64,000 nt of DNA from Halichondria panicea (lineage: Eukaryota; Porifera; Demospongiae; Suberitida; Halichondriidae): assembly GCF_963675165.1 (NCBI RefSeq), contig NC_087381.1:5581378-5645377 (forward strand), given 5' to 3'. Shown piece by piece: positions 45,570-57,100 of the stretch; positions within the stretch are counted from its first letter, which is position 1, and every line of letters starts with the position of its first letter. The notes under the pieces were generated by a model. That model was given only the letters and a program-made list of their open reading frames with translations, was not told where the DNA came from and made no database searches. Both the position numbers and the translations under genes were made by a program.

Positions 45570-47471
45570 TTAATGTTCTCTTGGTAGCTCAGAGCTATCG
45601 TTAGTTTGGCAAGTTTGAGAGTCTTGTGGTAACAGTTCGTGAACGCGATACTTGTCTCGAATATAAGGCCGAACATCATCCTACGAATAATGCGTGTGTG
45701 TGTTGAAACAAGTAAATGAACCTTGCAATGAGCTACACAGTGAAACACACGATTACGGGACACTGTAAATCACACCACTCTATACGACACAGTTATTCCA
45801 ACTACAAAAATACAAACTTAGTGTCTGAAATTTTTGTTGGTTTTTCCCCATAAGTCTTTATTCTACTGCAGTATTGAATGGACATAGCTACTGCACACAT
45901 GGTTACACACAACCTACAGAGCTGCAATGTTTGCACCATGCACTGCTACTGTACCTTGTCTAGGAGTGACTCCAGGAAGGGCACCATTTGCATGAGCTCA
46001 GAGTCAGTGTCCTCCACAAACCAACTAGAGATAGGGACACCATTAGACATCTGTAGTGGAGAAACACACGCGGTGAAATTGGTGACTGAACACTATACAC
46101 ACTGTCAATTAAATCATAGCGTATCGATTCAACAGATAACTTTACACAGGTAAGTTCACGCCATGTTGTAATAGTAAGCTCAGGGCTCAGGAAATACCAC
46201 CCTTACAACATTGGACTACTTAGCCTTGAGAACAAAATGCTGGTATATACCAGTAGTATACAACACACAAACAGTACATTACTGCATTACCTGATAACCA
46301 AAGGCTTGCGGTGAATTGTCCACTATAATCGTCTTTGAGAGATCACGTCCGAGAATACCGAGCTCTTTGATAAACAGGCCCCCTACACAAACACAGTGTT
46401 CACGAAACAATCGGTGTTGTACCAGCTTGCGATGAGGGTCCAGTAGATTCATCAGCTTATCTGCGTACTCTTTAGTGGAGGCTGTGAAGAGGATGACCTG
46501 TGTGGTGGGCGGGGGTTAGTGATCTTTACTCAATACGTGTCATTGTACAGTTGTAGCTTTGATGATCTCTACCTGTCTTGTACATGTACTTCAATGTGCA
46601 TTTACATACACTATAATCATACACACTACACTTGCAGGAGGACAGTTTAATATGAAATACCATTTACAATTAAAATCAGTACCAATGCTACATGTAGCTA
46701 GTTCAGGACCAGTTACCTCAAACTTCTGTGATACTCTCTCAAGAAACTCTCTAAAGAACGGCCTCAGTCTAACAGAGACAGTGTAGTTGGTGCCACTGAA
46801 GTCAATGTTGAATGTGAAGTCAGGGTTGTCCAAATGTGTGAGACTGCAGTGAACTAACGTCTCATCCTGTGTGTGTGTGTGTGTGTGGGTGGGTGTGTGT
46901 GTGTAAAGTGTATAGAAACCATCAAAGAACGAATGTGTAAAATTCGTTAAAACCATTAACGCTTGTACAGTATAATTGGTAGCTAAGTTCTAAGTCTACC
47001 CTACCACACAAAACCAGTTTCTCATCAGTGAGTAGCTACTATACAGCACAATGCATAGCACAACATGTAGCTTATGAGAGACTGCAGCAAATCAAATAAT
47101 TATAACTGACCCTATAACACAAATGCAGTGCTGTGCCCAGAAGCTTTGAAATGGTGGCTAAATTTCACTCCTGAATTTGGGTTGTTTCTGAATTTGAGGT
47201 AGTAAACTAGGCCTAGGATGCGGTTATAGTTGCGTAGGTGTGAGTACCGACCACCCCTCCCCCACCTGACCAGTGTGGGCACTTCCCTGTACGAGTACAT
47301 GATGATTCTGTTACACACACTCAGACTCTGAGTGAACATTTATTGTACATGCCACTCACCAGGTCCAGTGCTAGTGTGTATTCAGGAGCTCTCCTGGTCT
47401 TGTTGGGGAGGGCAGGAGGTCGACTCAGTACCACCTCCGGTAGAGAGGGGAGGTGCTTGATGAACGCATAG
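45570..47471 (-). CDS. CTDSPL2: CTD small phosphatase-like protein 2, 3' part
   Basis: FCP1/SCP-type HAD phosphatase. Exons 47471-47360, 46866-46717, 46497-46291, 46050-45955 and 45680-45570 join in frame with GT/AG borders. The joined product reads [20 protein letters not shown], then [14 protein letters not shown] (the DxDxT/V catalytic loop), [53 protein letters not shown] and [18 protein letters not shown]. This is the CTDSPL2 pattern; SCP1-3 differ in these loops. The N-terminal exons are not found: TRIM-NHL copy 2 begins about 350 bp upstream on the other strand. Either the 5' end lies far outside the window or the gene was truncated by rearrangement. Confidence 0.9.
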
Positions 47472-47924
47472 CTGTACACAAGAGGGAGAGGAAATAATAT
47501 TATAGTTGATTCACCAAAGTAATCACATTGTACAAGGAGCATTAATGGAAGGCAGCTTGCCAATGTTTACTATACTTAGTGCGGATATAGGTAATGTCCA
47601 CAGTGTCACAATCAACACATTCGCAGCGATTACATCGTTAGTTTTGTGGGGTCAAAGTACCGATAATCAAAGCTCATTACAACAACGCTAATAACATTCA
47701 CAGGCCTTAAGTGTATTCACGGACACCACCCCACACAGTCACGCACACAAGGCTCTAGTCTATACATGTGCAATATTAGGGTGTGGGGGCTCTGGTATTT
47801 ACTAATGAATATTATATAACCCCCCCTCCCCCGAAACAAATCACCCCACTATAACAATCAAACTGTTAAACCATAAAACCAGAAACATTCCAAGAAAGTG
47901 TTATCTGCCCTCACTAACTCAATT

Positions 47925-50126
47925 ATGGCCTCTAATACCAACTCCTCTGCAACCTGTGGTATATGCTCAGAGCTGTACCAAGATCCACGCATGCTCAACT
48001 GCCTACACTCATTCTGCAAAAAATGCTTGGAAAAGAGACTCGACGAAGGACCTTCCAAATCGAGCCTAGCCTGCCCCACGTGCAATGAATCCTCCTCTCT
48101 GTCTAGTCGTGGTATAGAGTCACTATCAAAAGATCATAGGAAGACTTATGAAGCAGAGGTGGCTGAATTTGAAGGCTTGATCAAAGGTGACAAATCTGTT
48201 TCTTGCGATCACTGTGTGAAGGGGCAAGCTGCCTTCTTTTGTTGTAGCTGCTGCGAGTTTCTCTGTGAAAAATGTGCCGACCATCATCGCTCATGGAGGA
48301 AGACTCAAAACCACGAGTTGGTTAGCTGCACTAAAAAAGGTGGAAAGGAAAATATATTCAAGAGCGTAGCTCACAAGCCTCTTACCTGCTCAGTACACTC
48401 AAAGGAATCTCTCGACTATTACTGCAACACATGCAACGACCTGCTCTGCATTCGCTGTGTGGTTGGAAAGCATAAAGAACATGCTTACGAAGAAATGGAT
48501 TCTGTTCGAGAGAAGGAGAAATCCGAGCTTATTTCTTACCTTGGGAAAACCGAGGCTGCAAAGGACAAGTTGAAAAATTCCATTTCACGAGTAGAAAAGG
48601 TCATGCAAGGTGCTCAAGCAAATCACAAGGAAGTCGATCAGAAAATCAATGAAATTTTCAACCACCTTCAGCGTAAACTAAAAGCTCGAAAAGATGCACT
48701 CTTGGCCAAGAGCGCTGATGTGGCACTCGGCAAGGAGACAGCGCTTACTCTCCAGAGCGAAGAACTCAAGAGAATGGAAAATGCTCTTTCTGAAATCTGC
48801 TCAAAGTTAGAATCAGTTACGGAAAAGTACACAGCCGTAGAAATGCTATCTGCCAAACAACTGATAACAATTCGTGCTCAACAACTTCTCGACAAGTTTG
48901 ATAAATGCTCTCTTGATCCTTGCAAGCTAGATATAATGCCAGTATCTCTCTCTAGCACTCAACTTGAAAACGAAATCAATGCATTTGGAGCAGTGTGTAG
49001 TGGTTGCATAGCGGGTCAAAGTACAATTGATCTAGTGAAGCCAACTGCTGCTGTAGGGAAGGAGAGGAAGTTACTTCTCACTGCAAAAGATGTAAATGGA
49101 AAACCTTTTTTTCATGGCGGTGAATCGGTGAAAGTTTCTCTAGCCCTGATGGGTTCGAATGAAGCAGGGATCTCCGGTGTTGTAGTTGACAAGAAGAATG
49201 GCACTTATGGTATTAGCTTCACACCAAACACAGCTGGTGAACACAAGCTATCCATCACCATTAGCAACGAGCAAATTGTGGAGAGTCCATTTGCACTCTA
49301 CGTTCGACAGCCGAGAAATTATGCTTCGATGTCTGCTAGTTCTCGTACGTTTTCAGTTTCTAGTTCCTCTGGTGATGTTGCCGTCGACGATGACAACAAT
49401 GTGTACATTGCTGTATATGGATATCACTGCATCTCAGTGTTTGATCAAAATGGTTCCAACATTCGAACCATAGGAACAGCCGGAAGCACCGGATCTGCAG
49501 ACAGTCAGTTCAACACCCTACTTGGAATTGCCTTAAAAGGAGACATCATGTATGTAGCTGACTCAGGTAACCATCGAATACAAAAGCTTTCCTTGGATGG
49601 CAAGTTCATTTCCAAGTTCGGTTCAAGTGGTTCTGGGAATGGACAGTTGAGCAACCCTCGAGGAATCGCTATTGGCAAGAATGGAAGAGTGTTTGTATCA
49701 GAGTACAGTAATCAGCGTGTTTCCGTGTTCCAATCTGATGGTGAATTCTCTCACCACATTCAAGGCAATGCTGCTGACAATAGCACTCTCGCTAACCCAT
49801 GGGGTCTAGCATTTGATAATGAGGGGAATCTACATGTTGCTGACTATACCTCCCAATTGATCAAAGTGTTCACTCCAGAAGGCAAATTTGTCTCCCAGTA
49901 CGGCAGTGGGATTATCCAATCTCCAGCAGGAATCGCTATTGACGATGAAGGTTTTACATTTATCGGTGAATATAACAGCACGAGCAGTCGATTGATTATT
50001 CTGAATGCCCAGCACCAGCAAGTCCATACTATACAGAACTTTAATTCTGTCGTTGGAGTTTGTAACGACAAAGATGGTAATGTTTTTGTGTGCGATCACA
50101 GCAACAAGCGTGTCATGAAGTACTAG
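47925..50126 (+). CDS. TRIM-NHL type E3 ligase-like protein, copy 2
   Basis: 733 residues, single exon, with the same RING, double B-box, coiled coil, filamin and NHL order as copy 1 and the same MASNTNSS start. Homology to the other copies begins about 100 bp before the ATG (AATCACCCCACTATAACAAT), so only a short promoter was duplicated with it. By eye about a dozen changes separate it from copy 1 in residues 1-350 (C to Y, LQ to SR, KH to NH) but about 40 in the last 250, clustered in NHL loops (EQGYH to VYGYH, GGSGSADGQFSGP to GSTGSADSQFNTL). All zinc ligands are kept. Intact. Confidence 0.93.
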   Translation: MASNTNSSATCGICSELYQDPRMLNCLHSFCKKCLEKRLDEGPSKSSLACPTCNESSSLSSRGIESLSKDHRKTYEAEVAEFEGLIKGDKSVSCDHCVKGQAAFFCCSCCEFLCEKCADHHRSWRKTQNHELVSCTKKGGKENIFKSVAHKPLTCSVHSKESLDYYCNTCNDLLCIRCVVGKHKEHAYEEMDSVREKEKSELISYLGKTEAAKDKLKNSISRVEKVMQGAQANHKEVDQKINEIFNHLQRKLKARKDALLAKSADVALGKETALTLQSEELKRMENALSEICSKLESVTEKYTAVEMLSAKQLITIRAQQLLDKFDKCSLDPCKLDIMPVSLSSTQLENEINAFGAVCSGCIAGQSTIDLVKPTAAVGKERKLLLTAKDVNGKPFFHGGESVKVSLALMGSNEAGISGVVVDKKNGTYGISFTPNTAGEHKLSITISNEQIVESPFALYVRQPRNYASMSASSRTFSVSSSSGDVAVDDDNNVYIAVYGYHCISVFDQNGSNIRTIGTAGSTGSADSQFNTLLGIALKGDIMYVADSGNHRIQKLSLDGKFISKFGSSGSGNGQLSNPRGIAIGKNGRVFVSEYSNQRVSVFQSDGEFSHHIQGNAADNSTLANPWGLAFDNEGNLHVADYTSQLIKVFTPEGKFVSQYGSGIIQSPAGIAIDDEGFTFIGEYNSTSSRLIILNAQHQQVHTIQNFNSVVGVCNDKDGNVFVCDHSNKRVMKY

Positions 50127-50241
50127 CTAGCAAACAGCATAATTGTGTTTGGTATACTATATATTATAGCCTTTATTAGAACAGATTAATTATACCATTA
50201 TTGCGCGTGTATACAAAATTAATATGATGTATAAGATGCTG

Positions 50242-50422
50242 ATTACCGTAACGGTATAGCGGGTAATTTTCGGGGGTAAAAATATCATAGGTAATATTTT
50301 CATGGTTGGAAATTGCACTGCAGGTAAAGGTAAGCAAGGTTGCTTCATTCGTGGGTAAAATATTAAATCGTGGTCAGACATTAGACCTTCAAATGAAAAT
50401 TACCCGCTAATGCAGTATACGT
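50242..50422. mobile_element. About 180-bp MITE
   Basis: ATAGCGGGTAATTTTC pairs with GAAAATTACCCGCTA. It lies just after TRIM-NHL copy 2 in otherwise featureless sequence (50127-50530). Confidence 0.55.
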
Positions 50423-50603
50423 ATAATTAAGGTTATTCGAAGGGCTACAAAAAAAGTTGAAATCGGACGTTCGCAACATACACGCTAGATGGACAATTAT
50501 TACAGTATAACTCCGAAAACATTAATATTGCCTACAGTAGACTCCGGTCACCCTTGAGACCATGCAGGTTGGCCGGAATAGCGGGGTGACTGTATTCGGG
50601 AAA

Positions 50604-51264
50604 TTGTTGATAGTGACTTCGATGTTGGATATGTGGAGGGTTCAAGTGTTGTGCGGATTAGAAATAGGCGTGATCTGGAGGAGGTGTGGTCCTGTATTAA
50701 TAATCCAAAAAGTAAGGCAAAGTAATGCTGTGGCAGGTGGTGTGATGGCTTAAGCAACACCAAAGAGAGTCGCAAGCGTCCTCGAAGTGATGGCGTATCT
50801 GTGGTTAATACAAAGAAAAAAGTACCTGGCAAGGCTGACAAGGAACAGAAAGTTCAGCAACTGGTCGACTCATTGAAAGAAAAGCACCTTAGTGATTATA
50901 CACCTATGCAATTTCGTATATGGGCCGAAATGGTAGCAAGTGGTATGTATTGTAGTATCCGCCTAACACCACAATGTTCACTCGTGCTAGCAGCGGCACT
51001 CCATCTCGAAAGAAAGACAATGTGCCAGTTGCTCAGGCTCACTCTGATGCGGCAACTGTGATTGCTACTGCTTTGTCTCCTGCTGTGTCTACCAGTTCGA
51101 CACATATTGCAAGCAATAGCCCAGCAAAAGTTATAGAGAGTAGGTCGAAGCTATACAGGCAGTTGAATGAACTACAAAATCTAAAGCAAAGCGGGGTGTT
51201 GACTGACGAGGAGTATTGTGAAGAGAAGGGTACAATCATGAAGTTACTTCAACAACTAAAGTGA
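50604..51264 (+). pseudogene. Decayed unknown gene with SHOCT-like C-terminus
   Basis: The frame starts REIVDSDFDVGYVEGSSVVRIRNRRDLEEVW and passes a TAA after NNPKSKAK. It continues GRWCDGLSNTKESRKRPRSDG and then VQQLVDSLKEKHLSDYTPMQFRIWAEMVASGMYCSI, a one-base frame change near 50960, then PPNTTMFTRASSGTPSRKK. The end is SKLYRQLNELQNLKQSGVLTDEEYCEEKGTIMKLLQQLK, similar to the short C-terminal (SHOCT) helix pair. The style matches uncharacterised, highly repeated proteins of sponges and cnidarians that accompany transposons; I cannot name it. A pogo-type terminus (ACAGTAGACTCCGG) at 50533 adjoins its left end. One stop and one frameshift make it a pseudogene. Confidence 0.55.
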
Positions 51265-52688
51265 CATAATATTGATTAAACTGACAATTTTTGGTGTGCT
51301 GTGCATAGTTATTATTATACGTTGTGATAATGTTTTAGTCAATGTATCCACTATGAGAGATATAACTCTTTCCTTGGCAATCTGTTGTAGAAATTACAAC
51401 AACGGTAACGAATCGTTATGATGAATTAGATGAAGTTGTATGTGAGCTCCTCCCTGACAAACAAACTGTAGTCTAGGTAACGGCCTTATCAGTCAAGTAG
51501 GCTAAAAATCTGTGTCCTTTGATGTAAGCTTTGATGTCTCTTTGTGCATATGTAGTTAAAAAAAAAAAAAAAAAAAAGAAACCTTTGACTGACTAGCTAG
51601 GAAGAGTAGCAGTAGTAGTAGTAGGAAGAGTAGCAGTAGTAGTAGCAGTGCAAGCAGGACTAGACTAGATTAAAAAGTTGGTGGAAAGAATAACTGACCG
51701 TTTGGACGTCACCTGGCTGCCAGACTTTCATCTGGACTCTTCCCCCTGAGTAGCTGGCCTTTCTCTAAGCCACAAAACTGAGCAAGAAGCTGAAGAAGCA
51801 GCTAGACAGAGACATGTACCTAGCCTTGAGAATTGGGAGGCGTGGCTCAACTAGAGTAAACGACCAATAATCAACCACCACGTATATTCGGACGCTTGGC
51901 TTCTGCAAACTAAAGGCTGGACAGCTATCATTTGCAGTGAATATTATAGCACAGCTATGGACCTCTCTGCTTGCAAAAAGCTAAGCTGCTAACTTCTGTT
52001 TCTGCAAAGATAGGGTCCAGAATGTTCCAGTCGTCGGCGAATGCAAATATCAGCCAAACATGTCATTTTACAGACAACAAGCTTGTATTTCTCACCTGTT
52101 GAGATACAGATTCACACTGTTACTTCTAAAGCAAGAACTATTCTAGTCCAACAAACATAGCCTAGACTTACATCAACAGATAGAGAACAAGAGATTTGCA
52201 GGATAGTACAAAGATAGCTGTTGCATGTTATCAATTACTGAGAGGTCAAAGGTCAAGCATCTATAGCGATTAAGCTTATGAACAACACAATAATAATCAC
52301 ACCATAAACACACATTCATTGTCAATAATCATACATAATAAACACTTGTCTCGCCAGTAGAAAACTAAATTCCATGACAGCAATGGCAAATAAATTCAGT
52401 GTTTGGAGCATCATTAATTCTGACACCTGCACACACACAGTGAAACCATTCGTCACAGCTGTCATAGCTGACCCAGTTACTTGCTCTGGGATGATTGCAA
52501 GTACCGTCTGTGCAGCACATCACCAGAATAGCTTCATTGCTTCCTGTAATAATAACAGTGAATTACTATATACACGTATTACTATGTGTGCACACATGTT
52601 CGGATATTACGATACTCAGTAAAATAATTATAGCCACCAACTGTCATTAAAGCTGCCAGGTATAATTACGATTACGTATGTGTCTCAC

Positions 52689-54171
52689 CTCTACCCCTTC
52701 CTCTAGTCTGAGTGGGTTTAGGGACAACAGGGGAAGTAGAGAGACCGTACTCCTCCGGACGGCTCCCCTTGGACGCAGCTAACAAATCAATTAATTACTT
52801 TCTTTATAAAAAACATGTTCGCTATCTCACCTCTACCCCTTCCTCCAGTCTGAGTGGGTTTAGGGATAACAGGGGAAGTAGAGAGACTGTTCTCCTCCGG
52901 ACAGCTCCCCTTGGACGCAGCTAACAAATCAATTAATTACATTCTGAATGAAGAGCATGTTCACTATCTCACCTCTATCCCTTCCTCCAGTCTGAGTGGG
53001 TTTAGGGACAACAGGGGAAGTAGAGAGACCGTTCTCCTCCGGACGGCTCCCCTTGGACGCAGCTAACAAATCAATTATATCACATTCTGAATAAAGAGCA
53101 TGTTCGCTATCTCACCTCTATCCCTTCTTCCAGTCTGAGTGGGTTTAGGGATAACAGGGGAAGTAGAGAGACCGTTCTCCTCCGGACGGCTCCCCTTGGA
53201 CGCAGCTAACAAATCAATTGATTACATTCTGAATAAAGAGCATGTTCACTATCTCACCTCTACCCCTTCCTCCAGTCTGAGTGGGTTTAGGGATAACAGG
53301 GGAAGTAGAGAGACCGTTCTCCTCCGGACGGCTCCCCTTGGACGCAGCTAACAAATCAATTGATTACATTCTGAATAAAGAGCATGTTCACTATCTCACC
53401 TCTACCCCTTCCGCCAGTCTGAGTGGGTTTGGGGATAACAGGGGAAGTAGAGAGACCGTTCTCCTCCGGAAGGCTCCCCTTGGACGTAACTAACAAATCA
53501 ATTACCGTATATCTTCTAATTTATCGGACAGCAAAAAATAATTATTTTGGAAATTGTCCGGGTATAATTGGAACAGATTTTTATAGAGCATGCGAAGTGT
53601 CCGGAATAATTAGAACAAGCAAGCAGCTGCATGCGAGCTAGCTAAGTTTAATAGAACAAGGTACGACTGAATAGTTGCACTAACTATCTAAAACTAGCTA
53701 CTCAAAGCTATCTAACTGCAGCACTCCAAGTCTTACTTGCCGTCTATGAATGGTAACTCAACTTTTCAAGGTATTGTCCGGATATTTAGAACAAATGTAA
53801 TATTAAAGTACTGGAGTGTCCGTTGTATTAGAACAACGAAAATTGCCCAAAAGAGTGTCCGGGGTAATTAGAAGTGTCCGATAAATTAGAAGATATACGG
53901 TAATTACTTTCTGAATAAAGAGCATGTTCACTATCTCACCTCTATCCCTTCCTCCAGTCTGAGTGGGTTTAGGGATAACAGGGGAAGTAGAGAGACCGTT
54001 CTCCTCCGGACGGCTCCCCTTGGACGTAACTAACAAATCAATTAATTACATTCTGAATAAAGAGCATGTTCGCTATCTCACCTCTACCCCTTCCTCCAGT
54101 CTGAGTGGGTTTAGGGATAACAGGGGAAGTAGAGAGACTGTTCTCCTTCGAATGGCTCCCCTTGGACGCAG
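52689..54171 (-). repeat. Tandem array of eight 90-bp exons (142-143-bp units)
   Basis: Exon copies at 52689-52778, 52831-52920, 52973-53062, 53116-53205, 53258-53347, 53400-53489, 53940-54029 and 54082-54171. Each is bounded by TTTGTTAG on the acceptor side and GTGAGATAG on the donor side, with a 52-53-bp intron. Each encodes 30 residues with cores ASKGS, LSTSPVIPKPTQTGG and RGR, phase 1-1, no stop. Variation is light (SRP, SLP, SCP, SHS; RGR or RDR; PVI or PVV). Confidence 0.93.
53515..53900. mobile_element. 386-bp mariner-type MITE inside the exon array
   Basis: CCGTATATCTTCTAATTTAT is inverted at the right end, flanked by TA. It sits in the intron between array exons 6 and 7 and so leaves the coding exons intact. 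Inner repeats read GTCCGG and AATTAGAACA. Confidence 0.85.
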
Positions 54172-57100
54172 CTAACAAATCAATAATTAAAATGCATACA
54201 TGTACCATTATCTCACCTCCATACACTGCTTTCGTTTGAAACGGCTCGCTGTCACCTGAACTGTTAGAATCATTACAGTGGCCCTTTCTTGTTTCTAGAT
54301 TGTTGGGGTCTACAGTCATTTCTATACGCATCTACGTACATACAAATATTCCAAATTTGCATTTCTTACCGAGCCAGCGTTCGTAGCGTGGGTCTGGAAT
54401 GTCATATCCCTCCTCACGTCTCCTCTCATACCTGGCTTCTTCTTCAGGAGAAAAATCTGCAAGAAATTCAAGATACATATACGGAGTAGACATTGAAACT
54501 TAAAGCATGCATGCATGCATGCATGAAAATAAAAAGTACCATCAACAGTAGTGACAGAAGTTTTGGTTGCTATTCTGCTGCGAGCACTTTTAGAAGCTTT
54601 TCTGGTGGCAGCTGAAAGTGAGAGCAAAATATGAAACATTGCATAATTATTACAGACAAGCTTACCCGATACTTTCAGTTTCTTAAGCCGCAGTTTCTCT
54701 TCTCGGAGATTCTTGCGATCTTCCTTGAGCTGAGCTTCTTCTTGTTTCTTTTTTTTCTGTTCTTCTAGAAGAAGCAAATTTTGCCGGCTTGTTAAAACCC
54801 TACCCTTTGGCACTGGACCCTTTCCTCGGTTTGGTGCCTTAGGTGTGACCAAAAAATCTTTGAGAGTTTTGTGTTGGATGGGAGGGAGTGTGTTGCACCT
54901 GCTATTACCAAGAGGAGGAGAAGAAGCACTCGAACTGCTATCATTTTCATCTTCTGTATCAAGATTACTGTCAGTGTGTCTAGCTCGGTCGGGGCTGAAG
55001 AGAGGAACATAGTTGATCTTGATCCCCTTTGATAGAGCATCTTGATCGAACCTACGGAATTTTTCAGATCTTGCTTTTACAGCATTTCTATTGAAAGGGT
55101 ATATACCCGTGCATCTAAATCCAGAAATTACATTACTTGCTGTCATAGCATTGTACCAAGCCTCAGAGAAAACAGTATTGAAATCATAAACAGTGACTTC
55201 TCGACCTTTGTTAGCAGATACAAATTTATGCACAACTTTTCTCCATTCGATTTTTAAAGGCGCAAAAGGACCTTTGTCAAGGGGTTGACACAAGTGAGTA
55301 GTGTGAGGGGGGAGAGCAAAAAGTACGATACCTTCCTTTGCTGCCATTTTTATCATTAATTTTCAGGACAGAAGTGTGACTTGTGGCCATCCATTAGGAG
55401 TAGTAAAGGTCGAGCAGAAGGAGCATAAGGCAAAAAATGAACTGTAAACCACTCACTAAACAAACGCATATCCATCCATCCTCTGGTGGAGAGACCATAC
55501 CTAGATCCAGGTACTTCATTGAATGTAATTTCTTGGTTCAAAGTTTTTCGTGCTAAAATTATGTAAGGGGGAAGCGTATGTCCAGTGGCACTTGAGCAGG
55601 CTAAAACCGATACTTGGTTCTTTGTGGAGCCACAGATATTTGATGGATTTTTGGCACCTCTTTCACTAACAACTTTTAAAGGCTTGGGATTGAGAGGCAT
55701 GCCCGTCTCGTCACAATTATATATAATTATGACTAGGATGATCAAAAATATCATTCTCGTGCAGTGTTGTTTCCAGCAGATCAAAGTAACCTTTCAGTGA
55801 TCCCTCATCTTCTGCCATGGCACGGACATAAGAGAGGGGTATTGAAGTTTTCAAACAAATATTTGGGTGACGATTCGAAAATCTCTCCCACCATCCATTT
55901 GTTACACATACATCTGGACGCCGTTTGCCAACAATTTCCTGAACAATTCCTACAACCTGTTGCCTTGTCTTAGGGTATCCTATTCTTGAACATTTAACAA
56001 GAAAGTTCGACAATTCTTCCTCTTCCTCAATGCTGAGATATGGTGCAGGTCCAGGCTTTGCATTAGGCGCAACTTTTTCCTTAAAATGGTCATGAAGAGT
56101 CGATCTCGGTATACCGTATAATAAAGCAGCTCTTCGCACACTAGGAATAGTTCCTTTCTCAAGCTCAGATATAGCTTTCTCTAAGCAGCTTCTGTCGTAC
56201 TGATTATAACTGCATGGCCTACAGGGAAATTGATATTAGATTAAAGAATTTAGCAGCATAAACCAATACATAATTATAGATCTACTAAACACAAATATTC
56301 AGTTCTACTGTACCTAAATATATCTATTACATGTATTACCTCAAGTTGGATGCCATTTTGAAACAGCACATGGCTCATAGAACGGAGTTTGTATATCATT
56401 GTATAACATCAACTTGACCTTTGACCTCTCAGTAATTGATAACATGCAACAGCTATCTTTGTACTATCCTGCAAATCTCTTGTTCTCTATCTGTTGATGT
56501 AAGTCTAGGCTATGTTTGTTGGACTAGAATAGTTCTTGCTTTAGAAGTAACAGTGTGAATCTGTATCTCAACAGGTGAGAAATACAAGCTTGTTGTCTGT
56601 AAAATGACATGTTTGGCTGATATTTGCATTCACCGGCCACTCGAACATTCTGGACCCTATCTTTGCAGAAACAGAAGTTAGCAGCTTAGCTTTTTGCAAG
56701 CAGAGAGGTCCATAGCTGTGCTATAATATCCACTACAAATAATAGCTGTCCAGTCTTTAGTTTGCAGAAGCCAAGCGTCCGAATATACGTGGTGGTTGAT
56801 TATTGGTCGTTTACTCTAGTTAGCCCAGCCCAGAGGAATTGTTACCGTGGGTACTGAACAACCGTAGAAGTAGGGCTACCCCTGGCTTTACTGAATTAAC
56901 TAGCTGTGTCTGCTGTCTAGTTGGACCAGATTTAGCTAGATAATGGGGTAGAGAATAGTTGAGCGGTGCTGTGTGTAGCTTGAACTGTACTGGCTGGCAA
57001 GAATCTAGTAAGCACCCTATGCACTGATAACTCGTCAGAATGGAGGGTATGTTCTAGGGATCTGGACAGCTGTACATCCAAAGGAGCCAGGGAGTGCCAA

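Larger units (their letters stand above)
52365..56356 (-). pseudogene. Tigger-like transposase with eight tandem exons and C-terminal PHD finger; two frame breaks
   Basis: Exons: 56356-56340 (MASNLR), 56218-54666, 54611-54540, 54456-54370, 54309-54217, eight 90-bp exons, and 52543-52365. All introns are GT-AG and phase 1 from the third exon on. Domains: psq-type HTH (VRRAALLYGIPRSTLHDHF), CENP-B-type HTH (GWWERFSNRHP), DDE core CDETG, LLLLMDGHKSHFC, LPPHTTHLCQPLD. A basic coiled region, an RRE-rich segment (YERRREEGYDIPDPRYERWL), about 240 residues from the exon array, then CNHPRASNWVSYDSCDEWFHCVCAGV...FICHCC follow. The finger has Tyr where a PHD Cys (WVSCDSC) is expected. Breaks at about 55720 (AT-run) and 55360 (extra TA) shift and then restore the frame. 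Product inactive as assembled unless these are errors. Confidence 0.88.
51854..56816 (-). mobile_element. Pogo/Tigger-like DNA transposon with about 400-bp TIRs
   Basis: 4963 bp. Ends are GAGTAAACGACCAATAATCA and its inverse, with TIRs running about 400 bp inward (51854-52256; 56410-56816). The target duplication is TA (51852-51853, 56817-56818), proven by the empty site in element R copy 1. It carries one transposase gene on the minus strand and one nested MITE. TIR identity is high, so insertion is fairly recent. Confidence 0.95.

Noticed and set aside
52712-54175. Repeated 70-residue plus-strand frames (MGLGITGEVERPFSSGRLP...)
   Set aside because: Antisense shadow of the transposase exon array; they run across the intron sequences and end at different points.
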